DNA of 64,000 bases from Tamarix chinensis (GCA_030549775.1 CM060174.1:27036117-27100116), one strand, 5' to 3'. Positions 1 to 11,852 are shown, counted from the first letter of the stretch. Numbers and translations are program-made. The notes: a model not told the origin generated them from the sequence alone.

Positions 1-328
1 AAATGTTGGTCTGCCCCCACCTTTTCTTTCTTCTTTCTTCTTCCCCTTCCTCCTGTCAACCACCAGCCATTACCGTCGACACCTGCAACTCTGAAAATCT
101 AGTCGCCGATCCCGCCGTTTGACAGGCCATTTCTCCCTTCTTTTCCCCGTCGTTCCTCCAGTCACGCTGACCCAAACCATTTTCCCTCTTCTTGCGCAAT
201 TCCTCCTTTTTCTGCGCATACCATGCCCCAACTTTGAATTCCACTAGCCAACCTCGCCTCCGGTAACCGTAACGCTACTTGCATATTCCCACGCCGACCC
301 ACAAAAACCTACCATCTCATTTACACTC

Positions 329-336
329 TATAAATA
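329..336 (+). promoter_or_regulatory. TATA-like box in element A
   Basis: TATAAATA is followed directly by CCCCC. The same TATAAATACCCCC string occurs on the minus strand of element C (37837-37844), and TATAAATA occurs on the minus strand of B (15725-15732), at comparable places in the elements. Conservation between copies suggests an LTR core promoter. No transcription evidence is available. Confidence 0.45.
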
Positions 337-1017
337 CCCCCATAATAGCTTGTATCGAGCCTTTGATTTCCTTACCTAGAATATTTTCCTTGTGCACCTC
401 TGCCCCTTCAGACACCATTTCCGCCACCGTTGGCCAACTATGCCGCCCTCTCTTCCCACCAAACTCATCCTTCCACCGCCCTCTAACTAACCAAATCACC
501 CATCTCCCTTGATTTTTCCTACACAAGCTGCCCCGGCTGTGCCAAGTTCCCTCCTCGATCAACCCTCTCTTCAACCTCTGCTGCCCTTTAAACCACCATT
601 ATCCACCTCTTCCATCGCTTCTTTCACCTCCCATTCTATACTGCAGACCCTCCCCTACCTTTCCCTACCTTTCTTTTCCTCTCCCTCCCTCTCCTCCTCT
701 CTTTCTCTTCTTCATCCCCATTCGACCACCACCACTGTTGTCGTGTGCCTCCACCTTTAGCTACACCACCACCCTCATTTTGTCCCTCTCCTTCTATACA
801 ACTCTAAACACCCTTACTTCTACCCTCATTCTTCCTACTTTGTTCCCAGCCTTCAACTTTTTCCTTTTTCTTCTCTCTTCCCGGCCACCGCCGCTGCCAC
901 CGTGCATCACCGCTAGTGCCGCCTATTACTACCAACCCAAGGTTGAACCCTAGACCCTCCCAACTATTTTCCCATATTTTTACAAGCTTTATTCTATTTT
1001 ATTTCATTTATTCAAAA

Positions 1018-1970
1018 TATATTATTATTATTATTATTTCTATTATTATTGTTATTATTAGTAATGTTTTTATTATTATTGTTATTGAGGGCCGAAGCTC
1101 CATTATACTTTTATTTCGATTTTATTATTATTATACTTATTATTTCTATTACCTTCATTATTAATATTAATATGTTGTTGTTATTATTATTATTATTACT
1201 ATTACTATTTTGAATTACTACTATTATTATTATTATAACTATTTTACTATTAGTTTTGCTATTATTATTATTATTATGCGATTAGTATTAATATCATCAT
1301 CATCATCATCATCATCATTATTATTATTATTACTACTACTACTACTATTACTGTTAATATTATTATTCTATATAAGGCCGAAACCCTATTATGCCTATTT
1401 TGAATTATAGTAGTAGTATTGTAGATATCAAGTCTTATTATTATTAAGATTTTATCAATAGCATTTATTAATCTTATTAGTGTTATTTTATTTTTATTAT
1501 TATTTAATAAGTTTATTTTTATTCAATGTGGGGTAGAAACCCTACTTCATCTTGTCTTCAATTATTATCATTCTATTATTACTATTATGATTATTATCAT
1601 TTTTGCAATATTGTTATGGTTTTTATCATTATTATTATAACTATTTCATTATTATTATTATTATTATTACTAAATTTTGTTATTAATTTTACTAATTTTA
1701 TTATTATTATTATTTTGATAAAGGGGCCGAAGCCCTTATTTCATTATATTTTTGAGTAATTCCCTTATTATTATTATTTTTACTATTATTATTCTTATTC
1801 TAATTAATATTATCATCGTTATTATTTTTAGTATCTTTACTATTATTATTTTGGTATCATTATTATTATTATTAGGGTAAAGTCTTCATCCTTATATTAT
1901 CAACTTTTATAATATTACTATTATTTCTTATATCTTTAGCAAAGTTAGTAATTAGTTAATGGTTATTATT
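1018..1970. repeat. ATT-triplet arrays punctuated by GGCCGAAGCC-type motifs (element A)
   Basis: Long runs of ATT/TAT triplets with interspersed ATC and ACT are broken at about 1087, 1374, 1530 and 1722 by short GC-rich motifs such as GGGCCGAAGC and GGGGCCGAAGCCC. Equivalent arrays occur in B and C. The apparent open frames here (runs of Tyr, Ile or Leu) are triplet-repeat artefacts. Confidence 0.85.
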
Positions 1971-2489
1971 ATTAACATTTTATTATTTTATCGAAAGCCT
2001 AGTCTTAGAATAAGTTAGTATTTAATAGTATTTTTGATAGGAGGTAATCTAATTTTGGTTATTCCCTCATATAGGTAAGACCAGTCAAAGCCTTAAGAAG
2101 GAATAGAAGCGTGCTCTAAGACCGGGATTAATTTAGGTAAGGGTATTACTAAGGCCTTATGTGTGTTTAGATTCATTATATGCTTCATATGCTATGTATT
2201 CTATATCTATCATTATAATTATTTCGTATGTGGTATGATGTGGAGTTGAAGTATGTTTTTGTGTATTTGCATGGCTTGGGTATTATGTATATGTGATGAA
2301 ATATTGTGATATGTGATGATTGGTTTATGACCCTTTAGACATGCATGTGAGTATGTATAAAAAGTGGTATTGTGTGGGAAAAAGGTTGAAAATGGAAAAT
2401 GGGAAATGTGTTGACCAAAGGGAAGTAAGTTGACCAAGCGATGTGCGTTGACCTAAGTATTTTAATGATCCATGAGTGGAAGAGTAAAA

Positions 2490-3060
2490 TGGAAAATTTA
2501 TGGTTTCGTGAGGGAGAATCTAATCTACGGTGTTACATGGGAGAATCTAATTTATGGTTTTATATGGGAGAATATAATTTATGATTTTGTGTGGGAGAAT
2601 ATAATTTATGGTTTTATATGGGAGAATCTAATCTATAATTTTGTATGGGAGACTTTAATCTATGGTGTAACATGGGAGAATCTAATCTATGGTGTAACAT
2701 ATGAGGATCTAATCTATGGTTTGTGTGGATTGAATTTAGGGTTTTGTATGAAGGAATCATGGGTTTTGCATAAAAGAATTTAGGGTTTTATATGCCAGAT
2801 TTTATGGTGTTGCATGGGGAAATCTAATCTAGGGTTTTGTGTGAATTGAATTTAGGGTTTGGTATGGAGAAACCTTGGGTTTTGTGTGGATTGAATTTAG
2901 GGTTATGTGTGAAGGAACCTTGGGTTTCGCATGAAAGAATTCAGGGTTTTGTATGGATAGATCTAGGGTTTTGCATGGTAGATTTTATGGTATTGCATGG
3001 GAGAATCTAATCTAGAGTTTTGTATGGATGGGTTTGGGGATTGCATGGGTGAATCTAAGG
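2490..3060. repeat. Degenerate tandem repeats of about 30 bp (element A)
   Basis: Units of the form GGGAGAATCTAATCTATGGT recur at a period close to 30 bp, best preserved at 2490-2730, then decaying into GGGTTTTGTATGG-type units. Because the period is divisible by three, one frame (2472-2783) stays open and would read repeated W-E-N-L-I-Y-G. I regard this as an artefact. The reverse-complement equivalents lie at about 13680-14080 in B and 35600-36010 in C. Confidence 0.75.
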
Positions 3061-3260
3061 TTGCATGGGAGCTTAGGATTTTGCATGAAAAAGTTTGAAG
3101 GTTTCCATGGGGAGGTTAGCATCTGCATGGGAGTAAAGTTTACGTATGAAAAGTTGACATGGGATGTAAGGAAGGTAATGTAAGCGTTGTTTGGGTGTCT
3201 GAACACTTTGGATGGAAAATAGTACGTGGAGCATTATAAGGGTATGTAAGAGACAGAGTT

Positions 3261-3420
3261 AGGGGTTGGAGTGATTAACTATGTTTTGTTGTGATTAAAT
3301 AGGGTTTGGAGTGGCTAATTATGGTTTGTTGTGATTAACTAGGGCTTGGAGTGGTTAACTATGGTTGGTTGTGGATAACTAGGGTTTGGAGTGATTAACT
3401 ATGGGTTGTTGTGGTTAACT
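3261..3420. repeat. Four 40-bp tandem repeats (element A)
   Basis: AGGGTTTGGAG-type starts fall at 3301, 3341 and 3381, exactly 40 bp apart, with a weaker copy starting near 3261. Each unit contains TTAACTA twice. The solo gypsy LTR is inserted just after the array. Confidence 0.75.
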
Positions 3421-3423
3421 AAG

Positions 3424-4293
3424 TGATGTAGGAGCATCCACTGAACATAATGATTGTCATGTTCGTTCTAATCCTCAAGGTAAGGAAGATGATTTAGCTT
3501 TCTTAATGTTGGAGCCTATCATGTTAAATATTCTTGATAATTCTTATATGCTTGACATTGAAAACTATACAAGTTATTCTTATAGGTATGTTACATATTT
3601 GCAAGAAGATGATGTTCATACACATTGATGTGTACAAGTATTCCAAAGCATGCAAGGCTATAACATACATGGGATGATACATTACAACAAGAGATAAAGT
3701 GATGATATTCATTATTTGTATAAACTTGTTGTAAACCCTAACCCTAAGTATATTTTATGTAAGTTAGGGTATTGCTATAATTTCATGTATGTATCTTAGT
3801 CAATTGTATAGCTTTATAATATTAGTCCTTAGTATCATTTAACCAATGATATTATGCTTTGGATTAAGATTAATATGGGCTTAATTTAACCATGATTAAT
3901 GGGCTGGATTAAGTAGGTAAACTCGGCTGGTTAAGCTAGCTCAGCATCGAGCCTTCCTTCCCTTATATAAACCATCTTGTGCACATGATTGTATGCAAAA
4001 TGAATGAGAATTTTTTTATCAAACTTTGAGCCAAGTTAGCTAAAGTTTAATCCTCTCTTTTGGGTCAACATTGACCAAGGAAAATATGGGATTTATCCTT
4101 TCTCAAACCTATCTTCAATTCGACATATTTGAAGGTCTTACAAATCTGTCGAAACACCTTCAACTTATATCATCAAGTTCTTCACCTATAATCCATCAAT
4201 TTACTTCGTTTCTTTTGAATTAGATCGTGGGTGAAAGCTTGTAATACAAATTTCGATCCAACCTTCCGTTACTTTGATAAAAAAAACACATCA
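3424..4293 (+). mobile_element. Solo LTR of the gypsy family nested in element A
   Basis: It starts TGATGTAGGAGC and ends ACACATCA, matching the two LTRs of the full gypsy element (TGATGCAGGAGC to CCACATCA) in order and content over about 870 bp, though clearly diverged. The flanks are CTAAG (3419-3423) and TTAAG (4294-4298), a 5-bp duplication with one mismatch. No internal region follows, so this is a solo LTR left by recombination. Element A's sequence resumes on both sides. Confidence 0.8.
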
Positions 4294-4738
4294 TTAAGGT
4301 TTTGATATGGTTAAATAGGGTTCGGTGGTAGCACGTGTGTACTTGGTGAATAAAGTATGATGATGAATATGGAATCTATGGGTTGTGATGTGTGGAGTGT
4401 TTAAATGATTTGGGTTGTGTGAGGTGGAGTAGGATGGGCCACTTAGGCCTTAATTAAGGTTTTGGGATAAAAACCCTAAAGTGAGATGTGGAGTGGACCT
4501 AGAGGTGTGTGGTAGTGGGCCTTAACCCACATATTTTGGTGTTGGAGTTCTAATGTGAATTTGAGTATAGAGAAAATGTTATTGGGCAAGTTAAGAGTTG
4601 TAGAGTTCTCATTGTATGATACGGGTTAGTTGGAGGATAAGTGTAAAAGGAGTGATTCATGCCTGTCAAGGGTGAAAATTCCTGAATAAGATACTTAAAA
4701 CATTAATCATGTAAAGTGGATAATATTGAGTCAGGCCC

Positions 4739-5077
4739 AGACCAATCCACCAGTATAATAGTGCCCAGGTACTACAGTATCCTAGGGACCGATCCACCAA
4801 TGTTTAATAGCGGTAGGGTATGTTACCCAAGTGACCGATCCACCGGCTAAAATAGTGGGGGATCATAAGCTCAATAAGCCAAACCCTACATTTTGCTAAG
4901 ATATGGGAAATACCCTAATTACTTACAATGGAACACCGTACGAGAAAAGGGGTCAAACCAATCCACTGGCATATAATAGTGGTAGGGCATGTACCCTAAG
5001 TGACCGATCCACCGGCTAGAATAGTGGATAGGAGTCAAAGTGCCCTGGAGACCAATCCACCGGCAAAAATAGTGGGG
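4739..5077. repeat. CCGATCCACCGG tandem repeats (element A)
   Basis: Six units of the form ACCGATCCACCGGCTAAAAT followed by AGTGG start near 4739, 4788, 4833, 4954, 5002 and 5050. They form two groups of three with 45-50 bp spacing. The same two-by-three layout is seen in reverse complement in element B. Confidence 0.8.
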
Positions 5078-5714
5078 TTCCTGTACTCATGTGGACTTGA
5101 TAAATAGCATGGTGTGAAAATAAATTCGATAAGGGATTGATGAAGTAATTAATCCAGACTATATTTGGATATTGGTGTATTCACCTGAATGTTCATATGC
5201 CTTTATGTTATTATGTTGGATTATGCTCTTTTTATTATCCTGCATGGTTTATGTAAATTTTGTGTATTGGCATTAGTGCACGGTCACCTTACCCAGTACG
5301 TTGCATATTGATCAACCTTTTCATGGGTGTTGCTCATTTCCACGAGTAGTTGGCCTTTCTAACTTTGTGCAGGTGGACAAGACATACGACGGCGCTGAGT
5401 GTTGAGCATGTTCGGCTCAAAGTCTGAGAGTGTCGTGGCTGTAGTTTCTCTTCATGTGATTTTATTTCATTATTTTATTTCTTTTGTATCACATTTATTC
5501 TTTTATGATTTATTACCTTGTATTGAGTATTTTAAATAAACATTTTATTAATTGTAATATTATTCCCTCCGAGGAATTTTTATTTTGCACTCTGATTTCT
5601 ATCTTATTATTGATTACAAACTTTTACGCGTGCTCTAATTTTTAATGTATGATCTTTCTAGTTCTTTTATGAACGCTTGGTTTGAGTTTAATGTTAATCT
5701 TTTCTTAGCCTTAG

Positions 5715-5760
5715 CACTTGGTACTGAAACGGTTGCAGAGAACTAGTTTGGTACTAAGTG
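5715..5760 (+). other. Terminal hairpin of element A
   Basis: CACTTGGTACTGAAAC pairs imperfectly with GTTTGGTACTAAGTG across a loop of about 15 nt. It is followed by TGGCGGTAAC and, 90 bp later, by the element terminus. Equivalent hairpins lie at the same place in B, C and D. Confidence 0.65.
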
Positions 5761-5850
5761 TGGCGGTAACATCCCTAGAATTCATGGGTTTTAATTTAAA
5801 TTCTTCTACTTTTAAAAAAATATATGTATAGTGAATTTTGGGGTGTTACA

Positions 5851-6452
5851 AGGGATTCTTTCTTTTCAAATTTAAGACTAAATTGGATTGCCTTGCAATT
5901 CTTGAATAGCCATTTTGGTCTTTTGGGATTAGACCTCTACTGTAGAAGAAATAAAATCCCATGATGCCTTTAGATGATGCAGAATGTAGGAAGATGCCTC
6001 AATGGATCACCCTCCTAGGACTCCCATTAACTTGTTGTTCTACAGATTCATTAAGCATAATTGGGAGCTATTTAGGGATAGCAATTTGTGTATCTATGAT
6101 TGCTGCTACCCGTAGTCAAATATCATATCCCATGATCCTTTTTGAAATGGACATTAGTAAACCTTTTGTGCAATCTGTTTTGATTGAGACACCCATGGGC
6201 TCAAGAATTCAAAAAATCAATTATGATTGGAGGCCAAAATATTGCACCAAATGTGATAGAGAAGGACATGACACAGAACAATGTAGATAACCTGCTCCCA
6301 TACATCACAAAAGGGAGGAGAAGATTTGGAGACCAAAATGGATGCAAATGCAACAAACTACCCATGACCTTAAGACTTCTCTAATTGATAAGGGTAAAGG
6401 TATTTTGGATGAACTCCCTGAACTACAACACTGCAATGAATCTTACAATGAT
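5851..6452 (+). pseudogene. LINE ORF1 fragment (gag-like, zinc knuckle)
   Basis: This is a piece of plant L1-type LINE ORF1. The open stretch 5961-6290 matches the nucleic-acid-binding region of LINE ORF1 proteins: W-I-T-L-L-G-L-P-L near its start, an L-V/I-E-x-D-x-x-K-P-like segment, then a CCHC zinc knuckle, C-T-K-C-D-R-E-G-H-D-T-E-Q-C, at its end. The reading continues upstream to 5851 with a stop and is cut off by element A. Downstream it is cut at 6452 by the gypsy LTR with target duplication ATGAT (6448-6452), and LINE sequence resumes at 18504. The copy is non-functional. Confidence 0.75.
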
Positions 6453-7290
6453 TGATGCAGGAGCATCTAATGATTTTCATGTTTCTACTGATTCTCAAGG
6501 TAACGAAGAATTGGCATTTTTAATAATAGAGCCAATCATTTTAAATGTTCTTGACAATATGTCTATGCTTGGTATTGAAAACGATTCAAGACATTCTTGC
6601 ATGTATATTACATATTTGCAAGGTGAAGATGTTAACACACAAAAAGAGACTTAAAGTGTATAAGTATTCAAAGTATGCAAGGCTATGGCATACATGGGAT
6701 GACACTACAATAAGATATAGTGATGCTATCATTAGTTATATCATACTCGTAGTAAACCCTAAGTATATTTTATGTAAGCTAGGGTTTCGTTGTAATTTCA
6801 TATATGTACCATAATTGATTGTGTGGCTTTGTAATGTTAGTCATTAATATCATTTAAATTATGATATTATGAGTAAGATTAGGTATTATATAGGCTTAAT
6901 TCAAGTCAATTAAAATGGCTTGGATTAAGAAGGGAAACCCGACTGGTTTAAGGCCTTTAAGTCAGTCTCCCTCCCTTATATATTGCTAATTCTTGTGCAC
7001 GCCATGCAGAATGGAAGAATAGAAATTTTTGAACACTGAATTATCAAGCTAAGCTTACATTTGTCCTCTCCTTTGGAGTCTCTTTCGATAGGGAAAAACC
7101 TAGCGTCTTTCCTTCATCCTTCGAGCCTTTGACTGAGTTGCAACATTCAAAGTATTCAGATCTTCAAGACTGCATATATTCGAGTTTAATCTGCATTAAA
7201 CCAAACCTCATTTCTTCAACTTCAACCTGTGATCGACCCAAACAAGGAGTTGATAAATCATGCATTTCCTCTCCACCTTGATCCACATCA
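6453..7290 (+). repeat. Gypsy 5' LTR
   Basis: TGATGCAGGAGC to CCACATCA. It has the same length as the 3' LTR. About 14 differences are seen in the first 240 bases, mostly transitions. Confidence 0.93.
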
Positions 7291-7296
7291 AATTTT

Positions 7297-7308
7297 TGGT
7301 ATCAAAGC
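7297..7308 (+). other. Gypsy primer-binding site
   Basis: TGGTATCAAAGC lies 6 nt after the 5' LTR. It matches the usual initiator-methionine tRNA primer site TGGTATCAGAGC with one change. Confidence 0.75.
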
Positions 7309-8216
7309 TTCAAATTCCTTTGATTTTTTTCGATCACCTAGCGATCTTGCAATTGTGTTATTGCATGCGTGAGTTCTCTTCATTAAGAGCCCACTGAAAG
7401 GTGTGTCTTCATCAAATTCTTGAACCTTCATACTCTTCTTGAATCTTCAACGTAAATCTTGGTTGAAGACTTTAAGTTTCTTGCACCATTCTTACTGAAG
7501 TTCTTTTGATCTTCAACCAAGGAAGACCTCCCTTCTTCGACATTCTTCTTCATTCCATATCAGCATCTTCAACCGTCCAGCACTTCATTCCATTTATTCC
7601 TTTCACCTTACAACATCTCTTTTCCATTTTATCCTTCAATGTTCCAACATCCCTTTTACATTCCTCTCTTTGATTTTTCTAGCAGAATATTCTCCCATTT
7701 TTCTCTCTCCGTATCTGCATGTTAAGGTACATGTAACTTTTCCCCTAGCAGTCCTATAGGTTCGAATAAGAGTTGCAACCTTCGACCTTACCCCTGTTGT
7801 CTTCCATCCTATCAACACATACTATTCTCTTTCTCTCCTTCATGTGTTAAAGAAAAAAATAGTATCTTCAACTTGAAGTACTACCTCTGTGAAGCATATT
7901 CGAAGCTTCTTTTATTATTTTATGTGACCTATTGTGTGTCATAAAGGGAGATCTCATTTCCAGCGAGGAAGTATTGCAAAATCATTCGGCCATTTTTTTC
8001 CTTACAAGTTTTGCGTGACCATGGAATCAAAGAAACCATTGAGATTTGCTTGAATATTGGCAAGATCTAGCCTATATTATTCGGTTACAAACAACACTTC
8101 CAAGGCTATTATTAGTTCTAAATTATTGTGGAAGATAAGTATTGTATTATCACTACACTATATAAAGTGAAGATGTTTATACATTAGTAGAGTCTATCAA
8201 TAGCTTGACTACACAC
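7309..8216 (+). other. Gypsy 5' leader, non-coding
   Basis: TC-rich leader between the primer-binding site and the first gag-like ATG. No domain or open frame of note was seen on either strand. Confidence 0.6.
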
Positions 8217-9240
8217 ATGGATACTCAAATCCAAAATCAAGCAACACTTCAAAAACAATTACAAAGTGCGGAAGCCAAGCTAGCCAATTAAGAGAAGTTT
8301 CGTCCGTAGCCAAGTCAAATGAAAACCACACAAGATGGTGTGGAAGGAAAGATGAGGCATGCTTTCCAAGAAAAAAGAGGACATGGATACACAAATTTAC
8401 ATCAAACCGAAGATGTAGAACAAGATATGAGTTCATTTGGATCAAGCAATCATAGAAGACCACATCCATTCCAAGTACGACATGCATACAATGAGGATCA
8501 AGGTATTAAAACTTGAACTTCCTAAATTTTATGGTAAATTGAATGTGGAATTATTTTTTGAGTGGTTACATGAAATTGAGGCTATATTTGAATTTAAAGA
8601 GTATGATGATGAGAGGAAATGTAAGATTGCTACTCTTAAGTTAAAAAGATTTGCTATAATTTGGTATGACAACTTAAAAAAGACAAGAGAAATCAAAAAT
8701 TAAATCTTAGGAAAAACTTAAGAAACACCTAAGAAAAAAAATTTGTACTTGGAGAATATGAACCAGATATGTATGTGAAAATGACAACTCTAAGACAATG
8801 ATAGTTCAGTGTAGAAGAATACACTAGAGAATTTAAAAAAACTAGCATTTATATGTGATGTCCAAGAAAGAAAAGAAAAAAAATGTGATAGATACTTAGG
8901 TGGATTTAATAACTTGATAAGAGATAAAGTTGATATGTATTCATATGATTCTCTTGATCACTTGATTAATTTGGCTTTAAAATTTGAAAGACAAACTAAA
9001 TCAACCAAAGCCTATTTTAAGTCTAATGTTTCAAACTCAAATAAACCCTACTCAAATACCTTTACACCTAAACCAACATATTCATATGATAAAAAAAAAA
9101 TAATCAAGATGATAAAGGTAAAAATAAGGTAGTTGAAATGTCTAATAAACAATGTTTCAAATGTAAAGGATATGGACACTTTGCTAAAGAATGTCCTAAC
9201 CAAAGAGCCTTAACCTTGAATAAAATAGAAGGCATGGAAC
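8217..9240 (+). pseudogene. Gypsy gag remnant with CCHC zinc knuckle
   Basis: The first plausible start is ATG at 8217, giving a Gln-rich N-terminus that meets a stop after about 24 codons. Gag homology continues with frame changes: an acidic/basic linker (8319-8516), then the retrotransposon gag core around 8500-8703 (L-P-K-F-Y-G-K-L-N, E-W-L-H-E-I-E, W-Y-D-N-L-K), and 8914-9132, the end of the gag core. A zinc knuckle C-F-K-C-K-G-Y-G-H-F-A-K-E-C follows at about 9150-9195. The gag protein would coat the RNA and form particles; this copy is broken by several frameshifts and stops. Confidence 0.85.
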
Positions 9241-9299
9241 CATATAGTGATGATGAGAATATAGAAATTGAATCTCCTAATGAAATCTTAACTATGGGT

Positions 9300-11277
9300 G
9301 AGGAAGAAACAGACCCATGCTTTGTGATTCAAAGAGTGTTAAAAATCCAACCTACTGTGACACCTATTCAAAGAGAGAAAATTTTTAAGACTAAGTGTAA
9401 AATAGGTGACATGGTTTGTAGACTCATTATTAATAGTGGTTCATGTACAAATGTTGCTAGTGAAGAAATTGTTAAGAAACTTAGTTTAGAGACTACTAAT
9501 CAACATAAACCCTATTCTTTACAATGGCTAAACAAAGACAAAGGAGATAAAGTAAATAAAAGAACCCTAATCACATTTTGCATTATAGACTACCATGATG
9601 AAGTTATGTGTGATGTTTTGCCTATGGATGCTTGTGTTTTACTTTTAGAAAGACCATGGAAATATGATAGAAAAGCAACTCATGATGGATTAACTAATGA
9701 ATATGTGGTGACAAAAGGAAAAAATATATATATAGATTGACACCTTTTTTATGTGATCATATGCCTTTAAGTGATGACAAAAAGAGATTATTTTTATATG
9801 AAAAGGCTATGGAAAAATGTATAGAAGAAGAAGGAATTTGCTATTATTTAGTTGCTAAAGATTCTAAACTTGGGAAGAAACAAATTAAAAATCCTAATCT
9901 AACTAAGTTGCTTGATAAATATCATGATGTATTTCCTAATGATTTACCTCCTGGATTACAACTTAAAAGAGGTATAGAACATGCCATTGATCTTATTCCT
10001 AGAATGCCTCTTCCAAATAAACCCACTTATAGATGTAACCTAGAGGAAGCTAAGGAATTACAAAAACAAATTCAAGAGCTTGTGGATAAAGGATTTGTGT
10101 GAGAAAGTATGAGTCCTTGTAGTGTTCCTGCTTTAATAGTGCCTAGAAAAGATGGTACTTGGTATATGTGTATAGATTCAAGGGTAGTGAATAACATTAT
10201 TATCAAATATTATTTTACTATACCTAGGTTAGGTGATATGCTAGATGAACTTTGTGGTTCACAATTATTTTCCAAAATTGATTTAAGAAATGGTTATCAT
10301 CAACTAAGGATTAGAGATGGAGATGAGTGGAAAACTTCTTTTAAAACTAAATATGGTCTCTATAAGTGGATGGTTATGCCTTTTGGGTTATGTAATGCAC
10401 CTAGTTTATTTATGAGATTTATGAATGAAGTTCTCCAACCTTTCCTTGGTGATTTTATTGTTGTATATTTGGATGATATTCTTGTGTATAGTAAAAATGG
10501 TCATGATCACCTAGTGCATTTGAGGAAATTTTTTAATAAGCTAAGGAAAGCTAAACTTTATGGAAAACTTGAGAAATGTAACTCCATGCTTCTAAGTGTA
10601 GTTTTCCTGGGCAATATTGTTAGTAGTGAGGGTATTAAAGTGGATCCTAATAAGATTAGAGTTATACAAGAATGGCATATCCCTAAAAATGTTCATGATG
10701 TGAGAAGTTTTCATAGGTTAGCTAGTTTTTATAGAAGATTCATTAAGGATTTTTCTACTATAGCTACACCTATTACACAAATCATGAAAAAAAAAGTAAA
10801 TTTTATTAGAGACAAGAATCTACTCAAGCCTTTGAGACCCTCAAAACTAAACTTTGTATTGCCCATTTATTATCTCTACCTAACTTTAACCTTCTTTTTG
10901 AAGTAACTTGTGATGCTAGTGGAGTTGGAATGGGTGTACTTTCACAAGAAAAGAAACCTATAGCATTCTTCTCTGAAACGTTGAGTGGAGGAAAACTTAA
11001 CTATTCAACTTATGATAAGGAATTTTTTGCCATTATACGGAGTCTAGAGACATGGAGTCATTATCTGAGACCAAAACCCTTTGTGTTACATTCGGATCAT
11101 GAAAGTTTAGAATACTTACATAGTCAAAAGAAAGTTAATTCGAGACATGCAAAGAGGGTGCGTTTTGTACAATCCATTGTGTTCTCTGTCAAACATTTAG
11201 ATGGAAAAGAAAATGTAGTAGTCAATGCTCTTTCTTGTAGATCTAAATTACTTGTTACGATAAATGCAAAATGTTAA
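9300..11277 (+). pseudogene. Gypsy protease, reverse transcriptase and RNase H
   Basis: The protease region (about 9390-9735) has I-N-S-G-S-C where an active aspartic protease has D-S-G, so the catalytic Asp is replaced. A new frame at 9737 carries the RT lead-in (F-P-N-D-L-P-P-G-L), ending at a stop at 10100-10102. The RT core (10109-10906) shows [29 protein letters not shown] and the active-site Y-L-D-D-I-L-V-Y. RNase H (about 10915-11277) begins after a frameshift and shows the K-P-I-A-F-F-S-E-T-L, T-Y-D-K-E and L-H-S-D-H-E-S-L segments. The polyprotein is recognisable end to end but broken at several points. Confidence 0.9.
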
Positions 11278-11706
11278 AAGTATTGTATCCTAAAGATGAA
11301 GATTTTAAGGATATATTTAGTGCATGTAAAGAAAGTGGATACCATGGTAATTATGTCATACGAGATGGATTTTTTTAGACTAAATAAACTTTGTATTCCT
11401 AGATCTAGTATTCGAGACCTACTAATTAAAGAAATACATGAAGGTAGCATTGTGGGACATTTTGGTATACATAAGACTATGGAATTGTTACAATAAATTT
11501 TCTATTGGCCACGAATGGTTAAAAATGTACAAGCTATGATAAGTAGATGTTCTACATGTCAAAAATGTAACAATTACTTTCATAAAGGCTTATACACACC
11601 TTTACCAGTTCCTAATAAACTATGGGAAGGAGTTAGTATGGACTTTATCCTAGGGCTACCAAGAACACAATGTGGTAAATATTCTATTCTTGTGGCCGTA
11701 GATAGA
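11278..11706 (+). pseudogene. Gypsy integrase, N-terminal half
   Basis: The HHCC zinc-binding region is visible: H-E-G-S-I-V-G-H-F-G-I-H-K-T, then C-S-T-C-Q-K-C. A stop lies between these parts at about 11494. It continues to S-M-D-F-I-L-G-L-P, which holds the first catalytic Asp, and breaks off at V-A-V-D-R, where element B is inserted. The other two catalytic residues lie beyond B, after 16865. Confidence 0.88.
11702..11706 (+). other. Target-site duplication of element B (left)
   Basis: ATAGA here and at 16861-16865. Removing B and one copy restores the V-D-R-F-S-K-M integrase frame, which proves the insertion point. Confidence 0.92.
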
Positions 11707-11806
11707 TGTAACACCCCAAAATTCACTATTTCTTTTTTTTTTGAAATGCAGAAGCAATTAAAATAGAAATACTTAAAACCCGTAAATTTTGGAAATGTTA
11801 CCGCCA

Positions 11807-11852
11807 CACTTAGTACCAAACCGGTTCTCTCCGACCGTTTCAGTACCAAGTG
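11807..11852 (-). other. Terminal hairpin of element B
   Basis: CACTTAGTACCAAACCGG pairs with CCGTTTCAGTACCAAGTG (about 14 of 18 positions) across a 10-nt loop. CCGCCAC directly before it corresponds to the GTGGCGG beside the hairpins of A and D. Confidence 0.7.

Larger units (their letters stand above)
1..5850 (+). mobile_element. Giant LTR-like element A (left end outside window)
   Basis: This is a non-coding LTR-like element related to B, C and D. Its right end reads GAATTTTGGGGTGTTACA, the reverse complement of B's left end. In order it holds a CT/GC-rich block (1-960), ATT-triplet arrays (about 1018-1970), 30-bp tandem repeats (2490-3060), 40-bp repeats (3261-3420), CCGATCCACCGG repeats (4739-5077) and a terminal hairpin (5715-5760). 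It is interrupted by a solo gypsy LTR. It sits inside LINE ORF1, which resumes at 5851. In B and C the TATA motif lies 0.85-1.1 kb from the element start, so A probably begins 0.5-0.8 kb left of the window. I assigned the plus strand from its TATA motif. No gag or pol domain was seen. It could be one LTR of a full element or a solo LTR. Confidence 0.8.

Noticed and set aside
1018..1760. Open frames of 60-82 codons encoding runs of Tyr, Ile or Leu
   Set aside because: They are translations of ATT/ACT/ATC triplet arrays and lack any non-repetitive domain.
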